From Nocardioides antri (GTDB lineage Bacteria > Actinomycetota > Actinomycetes > Propionibacteriales > Nocardioidaceae): a stretch of 64,000 bases of DNA. Position 1 is the stretch's first letter. Each line of letters starts with the position of its first letter. The notes beneath the pieces are model-generated. The model had not been told where the DNA came from. It saw only the letters and a program-made list of their open reading frames with translations, and did no database searches. Positions 59,773 through 64,000 of the stretch are shown here, in pieces. The stretch is from positions 620,189 to 684,188 of the forward strand of contig NZ_VUJW01000001.1 in the NCBI RefSeq assembly GCF_008373765.1. Direction: 5' to 3'. The position numbers and the translations under genes are program-made.

Positions 59773-60672
59773 GTGTGGATTGTTCTCGTCTTCGCCCTCG
59801 CCGGCGGCGTCGCCCAGCTCGTCGACGGCACGCTGGGCATGGGGTTCGGCGTCACGTCGGCCTCGGTGCTGCTCTTCATGGGCATCGCGCCGGTCACCGC
59901 GAGCGCGGCGACTCACGCTGCGAAGCTCCCGACCACCCTGATCAGCGGGCTCGCCCACTGGCGTGAGGGCAACATCGACAAGGCCATCCTGCTCCGGATC
60001 GCGGTGCCCGGAGCCGTCGGTGGCTTCCTCGGCGCAGTCGTGCTGACCAACATCAGCCTCGAGGCGGCGAAGTCCTGGATGGCGGGGCTGCTGATCTTCT
60101 TCGGCGCCGTCATCTTCGCGAGGTTCGGTCTCGGTGTCCGGCTGATCCCCACGCCCAAGAACGGTCACACCGCGCGCTGGATCTCGCCGATCGGTCTGCT
60201 CGGCGGGTTCGTCGACGCCACCGGCGGCGGCGGCTGGGGACCCGTGGCGACCCCGAGCCTGATGACCGTCACGAGCCACGAGCCCCGCAAGGTGGTCGGC
60301 ACCGTCAACGCCGCGGAGTTCGTGGTCGCGGTCTCGGTGTCCTTCGGGTTCCTCACGGGAGCCGCGCAGCACGGCATTCCGTGGCTGCCCGTGATCGGGC
60401 TGGTCATCGGCGGCGTCATCATGGCGCCGATCGCCGCCCGCCTCGCCGGTCGTCTCCCGCACGCCGCGATGGGCACGATGGTCGGCGGCCTCGTCGTCAT
60501 CGTCAACGGCGTCACGATCGTCGCGTCCCTCGGTGGCCTCCCGGGCTGGGCCGACGCCGCGCTCATCCTCGCCGCCCTGGTCGTCACCGGCGCCGTCGCC
60601 CGGCGGGCGTGGTACCGCGAGAAGGCGGAGCGGGCCGTGGCCGAGGTCGTCGAGCCGGCGCTCGCGCCCTGA
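59773..60672 (+). CDS. TSUP-family (TauE/SafE) anion transporter
   Basis: 299 residues from GTG 59773. About eight TM helices with the two repeated TSUP motifs: GGVAQLVDGTLGMGFGVTSA near the N-terminus and GLLGGFVDATGGGGWGPVAT in the middle. Likely exports sulfite or an organosulfonate. The 60 nt upstream are AT-rich for this genome (TATTGATCTGATATCCTTACC...GTTGATAAACATTACCGAGG), which suggests a regulated promoter, perhaps for a sulfur-responsive regulator. Confidence 0.87.
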   Translation: MWIVLVFALAGGVAQLVDGTLGMGFGVTSASVLLFMGIAPVTASAATHAAKLPTTLISGLAHWREGNIDKAILLRIAVPGAVGGFLGAVVLTNISLEAAKSWMAGLLIFFGAVIFARFGLGVRLIPTPKNGHTARWISPIGLLGGFVDATGGGGWGPVATPSLMTVTSHEPRKVVGTVNAAEFVVAVSVSFGFLTGAAQHGIPWLPVIGLVIGGVIMAPIAARLAGRLPHAAMGTMVGGLVVIVNGVTIVASLGGLPGWADAALILAALVVTGAVARRAWYREKAERAVAEVVEPALAP

Positions 60673-60687
60673 CCGGCGCCGCGGCCA

Positions 60688-61362
60688 CTACCAGCCGCGC
60701 TCCCGCCACTCGGCCAGGTGCGGCCGCTCGGCTCCCAGCGTCGAGTCGTCGCCGTGGCCGGGATAGAACCAGGTGTCGTCGGGCAGCGTGCCGAACAGCT
60801 TGGTCTCGACGTCGTCGATGAGCGTCGCGAACGCGACACTGTCGCCGAAGGTGTTGCCGACGCCGCCCGGGAACAGCGAGTCGCCCGTGAACAGGTGGGG
60901 GTGGCCGTCGGGGTCGCGGTAGAGCAGGCAGATCGAGCCCGGTGTGTGGCCGGTGACGCGGATGACCTCGAGCTCGCAGTCGCCGACTGCGACGGTGTCG
61001 CCGTCGCCCACCCGGCGCGACACCGGGACCCCGGTCTGCCCCGTGATCGCATCGGCGTCCGGCTCACCCGCGACCACCTCGGCGCCGGTGGCAGCGACGA
61101 CGTCGGCGAGCGCGCGGTGGTGGTCCCAGTGCTGGTGGGTGGTCACGACGGTGGTGAGCCCGGCGTCACCGACGAGGGGCAGCAGGGTGCCCGGCTCCGC
61201 GGCAGCGTCGACCAGCACCTGGTCACCGGTCGCCGAGCAGCGGAGCAGGTAGGCGTTGTTGGACATCTGCTCGTCGACCGCAACCTTGGTGATCGTCAGC
61301 CGCGACAGCTGCCGGACGTCGGGGGAGCCCCCGACCGTGACGGCTCCGGTGTAATCGGTCAT
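60688..61362 (-). CDS. metallo-beta-lactamase-fold hydrolase
   Basis: 224 residues from ATG 61360-61362; 24 more codons are open upstream but read as the tail of the previous gene. Zinc ligands: THQHWDHHRALADVV (HxHxDH), VTGHTPGSICLLY, FTGDSLFPGG (Asp) and WFYPGHGDD (last His). Glyoxalase II-like arrangement, so a thioester hydrolase is likely. The start overlaps the stop of the MDMPI-like gene by 4 nt. Confidence 0.88.
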   Translation of the reverse strand: MTDYTGAVTVGGSPDVRQLSRLTITKVAVDEQMSNNAYLLRCSATGDQVLVDAAAEPGTLLPLVGDAGLTTVVTTHQHWDHHRALADVVAATGAEVVAGEPDADAITGQTGVPVSRRVGDGDTVAVGDCELEVIRVTGHTPGSICLLYRDPDGHPHLFTGDSLFPGGVGNTFGDSVAFATLIDDVETKLFGTLPDDTWFYPGHGDDSTLGAERPHLAEWRERGW

Positions 61363-62045
61363 CGTCCCTCCATCCTCGGGAGTGTGCCGGTCGAGCTGGT
61401 CAACAGCCCGCCGGGGTCGCGTCCCGTGGCCCACCAGGCCAGCGCGGACGCAGAGCCCGTGACGACGGGACTGTCGACGTCGGCGCTGCCGAACGCGAAC
61501 GTGCGCCCGACGTCGGTGGCCCGGGCGACCACGGGCGTGCCGTCGTAGCGGCCGGCGTCCTGCTCGAGGAAGCGCACCGCCGTCTCCGTCGGCCAGTCGG
61601 CGTGGGTGTAGCCGGCGAGCAGGTCGGCGTGGTGGATCTCGACCTCGCGCAGGCGCAGCAGGGGTACGACGTGCGCGCTCAGCCGGACGCCGCCCGGCGT
61701 GCGCTCGAAGGTCGCGTCGTCCGGCAGGGTCGGCAGGTCGGCGAGCGCCGCGTCCAGCATCGCGGCGGAGGTCCGCAACCGGTCGCGGACCTGGGCCGGT
61801 GGGGCGGCCGCGAGCGTCGCGATGTCGGCGTCCCGGCGCTCGTTCGAGGCGTACATCAGGGTGGGGACGCCGTCGAGCAGGCCCCGCACCGCCCCGCCGA
61901 GTCCTTCGGCGTTGAGCGCGACGTGCGCGATGACGTGGGCCCTCGACCAGCCGGTACAGCCGCTGTCGGCGGCCCAGTCGTCGTCGGGAAGGTGGTCGAC
62001 GGTGTGCAGCAGCCGGTCGGTCGCGGCCGCGACGGGAAGGGTCAC
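61359..62045 (-). CDS. mycothiol-dependent maleylpyruvate isomerase-family (MDMPI) protein
   Basis: 228 residues from GTG 62043-62045. MDMPI/DinB-like helical fold: RLLHTVDHLPDDDWAADSGC, TGWSRAHVIAHVALNAEGLG (His motif), and a late VPLLRLREVEIHHADLLAGY giving the metal His set; C-terminal part VVTGSASALAWWATGRDPGG. Such proteins use mycothiol in isomerisation or related reactions. Its coupling to a glyoxalase II-like hydrolase suggests a mycothiol-linked two-step route, but the substrate is unknown. Confidence 0.85.
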   Translation of the reverse strand: MTLPVAAATDRLLHTVDHLPDDDWAADSGCTGWSRAHVIAHVALNAEGLGGAVRGLLDGVPTLMYASNERRDADIATLAAAPPAQVRDRLRTSAAMLDAALADLPTLPDDATFERTPGGVRLSAHVVPLLRLREVEIHHADLLAGYTHADWPTETAVRFLEQDAGRYDGTPVVARATDVGRTFAFGSADVDSPVVTGSASALAWWATGRDPGGLLTSSTGTLPRMEGR

Positions 62046-62162
62046 CCGGCCATCATGCCCAACGCCGCCCCGCCGTCGAAGCCGCCCTCGAAACGGTCGT
62101 TGTCGGCGCCCCGTGAGATCGTGGTGAACGGTGTGGCGACTTGTGCGCCCGCCGTACCATGG

Positions 62163-62176
62163 CGAACACTTGTTCG
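62163..62176. promoter_or_regulatory. LexA (SOS) box upstream of uvrA
   Basis: CGAACACTTGTTCG matches the actinobacterial LexA consensus CGAAC-N4-GTTCG exactly. It lies 44 nt before the uvrA GTG, so uvrA is probably damage-inducible. Confidence 0.9.
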
Positions 62177-62179
62177 AAG

Positions 62180-62202
62180 GGTCTCGACAGGCTCGACCAC
62201 CG
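62180..62202. repeat. REP-like dispersed repeat, copy 3 (opposite orientation)
   Basis: GGTCTCGACAGGCTCGACCACCG between the LexA box and the uvrA start; the reverse complement resembles the copies at 21425 and 45186. It would lie in the uvrA 5' leader. Confidence 0.55.
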
Positions 62203-62220
62203 ATCAGGAACGGAACGTTA

Positions 62221-64000
62221 GTGGCGGACCAGCTCATCATCCGCGGCGCGCGCGAGCACAACCTCAAGGACATCTCGCTCGACCTGCCCCGGGACTCCCT
62301 CATCGTCTTCACCGGGCTCTCGGGCTCCGGCAAGTCGAGCCTGGCCTTCGACACGATCTTCGCCGAGGGTCAGCGGCGCTACGTGGAGTCGCTGTCGGCG
62401 TACGCCCGCCAGTTCCTCGGCCAGATGGACAAGCCCGACGTCGACTTCATCGAGGGCCTGTCCCCGGCCGTCTCGATCGACCAGAAGTCGACCTCGAAGA
62501 ACCCGCGATCGACGGTCGGCACGATCACGGAGGTCTATGACTACCTCCGACTGCTCTACGCCCGTGCCGGTCGCCCGCACTGCCCCACCTGCGGCGCGCC
62601 GATCGAGCGGCAGACGCCGCAGCAGATCGTCGACCGCGTGCTCGCGCTGGAGGAGGGCCGCCGGTTCCAGGTGCTCGCTCCGGTGATCCGCGGCCGCAAG
62701 GGGGAGTACGTCGACCTCTTCCGGCAGCTGCAGACCCAGGGGTTCAGCCGCGCCCGGGTCGACGGCGCGATCCACAACCTCGACTCGCCGCCGAAGCTCG
62801 ACAAGAAGATCAAGCACTCGATCGAGGTCGTCGTCGACCGGCTGGCGGTCAAGGACTCGGCGAAGCGCCGGCTGACCGACTCGGTGGAGACCGCGCTCAA
62901 CCTCGCCAGCGGGCTGGTCGTGCTCGACTTCGTCGACCTGCCCGAGGACGACCCGCACCGCGAGATGCGGTTCAGCGAGAAGATGTCGTGCCCCAACGAG
63001 CACCCGCTCGACACCGACGAGCTCGAGCCGCGGTCGTTCTCGTTCAACTCGCCGTTCGGTGCCTGCCCGTCGTGCACGGGCCTCGGCACCCGGATGGAGG
63101 TCGACCCCGAGCTGGTCGTCCCCGACCCGACCGCGACGCTGGGCGAGGGTGCTCTCCAGCCGTGGAGCCACGCCCATGTCGCCGACTACTTCGGCAAGCT
63201 GGTCCAGGCCCTGGGCGAGGAGCTCGGGTTCGACATGGACACGCCGTGGGAGCAGCTCCCGGCCAAGGCGCGCAAGGCGATCCTCGACGGCCACCCGACG
63301 AAGGTGCACGTCGTGACCCGCAACCGCTACGGCCGCCAGCGGTCCTACTACGCCGAGTTCGAGGGAGTGCGCTCCTACGTCGAGCGCCGTCACCGCGAGG
63401 CCGAGAGCGACGTCAGCCGCGAGCGGTTCGAGGGCTTCATGCGCGAGGTGCCGTGCCCGGTCTGCGAGGGCTCACGGCTCAAGCCGGTCTCGATGTCGGT
63501 CACCCTCGGCTCCAAGGAGTCGGGCGGCAAGAACATCGCCGAGGTCTGCGCGCTGCCGATCAACGAGTCCGCCGACTACCTCCGCAACCTCGACCTCTCC
63601 GCCCGCGAGCGGCAGATCGGCGAGCGGGTCCTCAAGGAGATCCAGGAGCGGCTGCAGTTCCTGCTCGACGTGGGCCTCGACTACCTCTCGCTCGACCGGC
63701 CGTCCGGGTCGCTCTCCGGCGGTGAGGCGCAGCGGATCCGGCTCGCGACCCAGATCGGCGCCGGTCTGGTGGGCGTCCTCTACGTCCTCGACGAGCCCTC
63801 GATCGGCCTCCACCAGCGCGACAACCAGAAGCTCATCGAGACCCTGGTCCGGCTCAAGGACCTCGGCAACACCCTGATCGTCGTCGAGCACGACGAGGAC
63901 ACCATCCGGGTCGCCGACTGGGTCGTCGACATCGGGCCCGGTGCCGGCGAGCACGGCGGCCAGGTCGTCCACTCGGGCACGGTCAAGGCGCTGCTGGAGC
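62221..64000 (+). CDS. uvrA: excinuclease ABC subunit A, 3'-truncated by the window edge
   Basis: 593 residues of about 950 are in the window. GTG 62221. N-terminal Walker A in [20 protein letters not shown] (about 29-48), the [20 protein letters not shown] signature, UvrB-binding region, zinc-module Cys pairs ([33 protein letters not shown]), ABC signature [20 protein letters not shown] and Walker [21 protein letters not shown] with HDEDT. Damage recognition in nucleotide excision repair. Confidence 0.97.
   Translation, partial: MADQLIIRGAREHNLKDISLDLPRDSLIVFTGLSGSGKSSLAFDTIFAEGQRRYVESLSAYARQFLGQMDKPDVDFIEGLSPAVSIDQKSTSKNPRSTVGTITEVYDYLRLLYARAGRPHCPTCGAPIERQTPQQIVDRVLALEEGRRFQVLAPVIRGRKGEYVDLFRQLQTQGFSRARVDGAIHNLDSPPKLDKKIKHSIEVVVDRLAVKDSAKRRLTDSVETALNLASGLVVLDFVDLPEDDPHREMRFSEKMSCPNEHPLDTDELEPRSFSFNSPFGACPSCTGLGTRMEVDPELVVPDPTATLGEGALQPWSHAHVADYFGKLVQALGEELGFDMDTPWEQLPAKARKAILDGHPTKVHVVTRNRYGRQRSYYAEFEGVRSYVERRHREAESDVSRERFEGFMREVPCPVCEGSRLKPVSMSVTLGSKESGGKNIAEVCALPINESADYLRNLDLSARERQIGERVLKEIQERLQFLLDVGLDYLSLDRPSGSLSGGEAQRIRLATQIGAGLVGVLYVLDEPSIGLHQRDNQKLIETLVRLKDLGNTLIVVEHDEDTIRVADWVVDIGPGAGEHGGQVVHSGTVKALLE

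Overview
The window comes from a high-GC actinobacterium. GTG starts and 1-4 nt overlapping stop/start junctions are common, there is an actinobacterial LexA-type box before uvrA, a mycothiol-type maleylpyruvate isomerase-family protein, and most of a KstR/KstR2-type steroid catabolism cluster. Gene order and small accessory genes suggest a Nocardioides-like member of the Propionibacteriales rather than Mycobacterium or Rhodococcus; this placement is inference. No rRNA, tRNA, CRISPR array or prophage was seen.

Layout. 1-5.7 kb: miscellaneous genes (truncated cupin, VC0807-like membrane protein, SRPBCC protein, TetR, BKACE/DUF849, lipoprotein, a decayed SnoaL-like gene, a luciferase-like oxidoreductase, HIT protein). 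5.7-23.1 kb: a nearly complete KstR2-type module for the last two steroid rings (C/D, HIP pathway): fadD3-fadE31-fadE32-fadE33, fadE30-ipdF-kstR2-fadA6, echA20-ipdA-ipdB-ipdC and two SDR genes. Its promoters carry three identical copies of a 20-bp inverted repeat (TACCAAGCATTTGCTTGGTA). An MFS/HxlR pair sits between two of these operators, and a small unrelated block (phage-like protein, membrane protein, tandem GNAT) separates fadA6 from ipdC. 23.16-24.37 kb: a 1.2-kb element with 84-nt inverted terminal repeats carrying one AbiEi-like/DUF559 gene. 24.4-49.1 kb: side-chain and ring-B chemistry under KstR-type operators (TNNAACNNGTTNNA): fadA5, cyp125, ltp3/ltp4 with a DUF35 partner, a predicted F420 oxidoreductase, echA19, fadD19, an extra acyl-CoA synthetase, a nitronate-monooxygenase-family protein, a fadE26/fadE27-like pair, kshA and kshB. 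A two-component system with a DUF2867/membrane-protein operon (40.2-44.2 kb) interrupts this block. 49.1-54.0 kb: nitrilase/permease/amidohydrolase genes divergent from a LacI regulator with a perfect operator. 54.0-59.0 kb: a secreted protein and an operon of a large membrane protein, an SDR and a Baeyer-Villiger-type monooxygenase. 59.0-64.0 kb: cold-shock protein with terminator, TSUP transporter, metallo-hydrolase, MDMPI-like protein and the 5' part of uvrA.

How the genes work together. Cyp125 oxidises the sterol side-chain terminus; FadD19 and possibly the second synthetase make CoA thioesters; the FadE26/27-like pair, EchA19, FadA5 and the Ltp3/Ltp4-DUF35 set shorten the chain; KshAB 9-alpha-hydroxylates the nucleus to open ring B. 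After ring A/B removal the C/D-ring propionate (HIP) is activated by FadD3 and processed by FadE30, IpdF, IpdC, EchA20, IpdAB, FadE31-33 and FadA6. Not present here: kstD, the hsa ring-A genes, kstR itself, mce4 and the chsE1-chsE2-chsH1-chsH2-ltp2 set; they would have to lie elsewhere. Names follow the M. tuberculosis equivalents and rest on sequence features and gene order read by eye, not on database searches.
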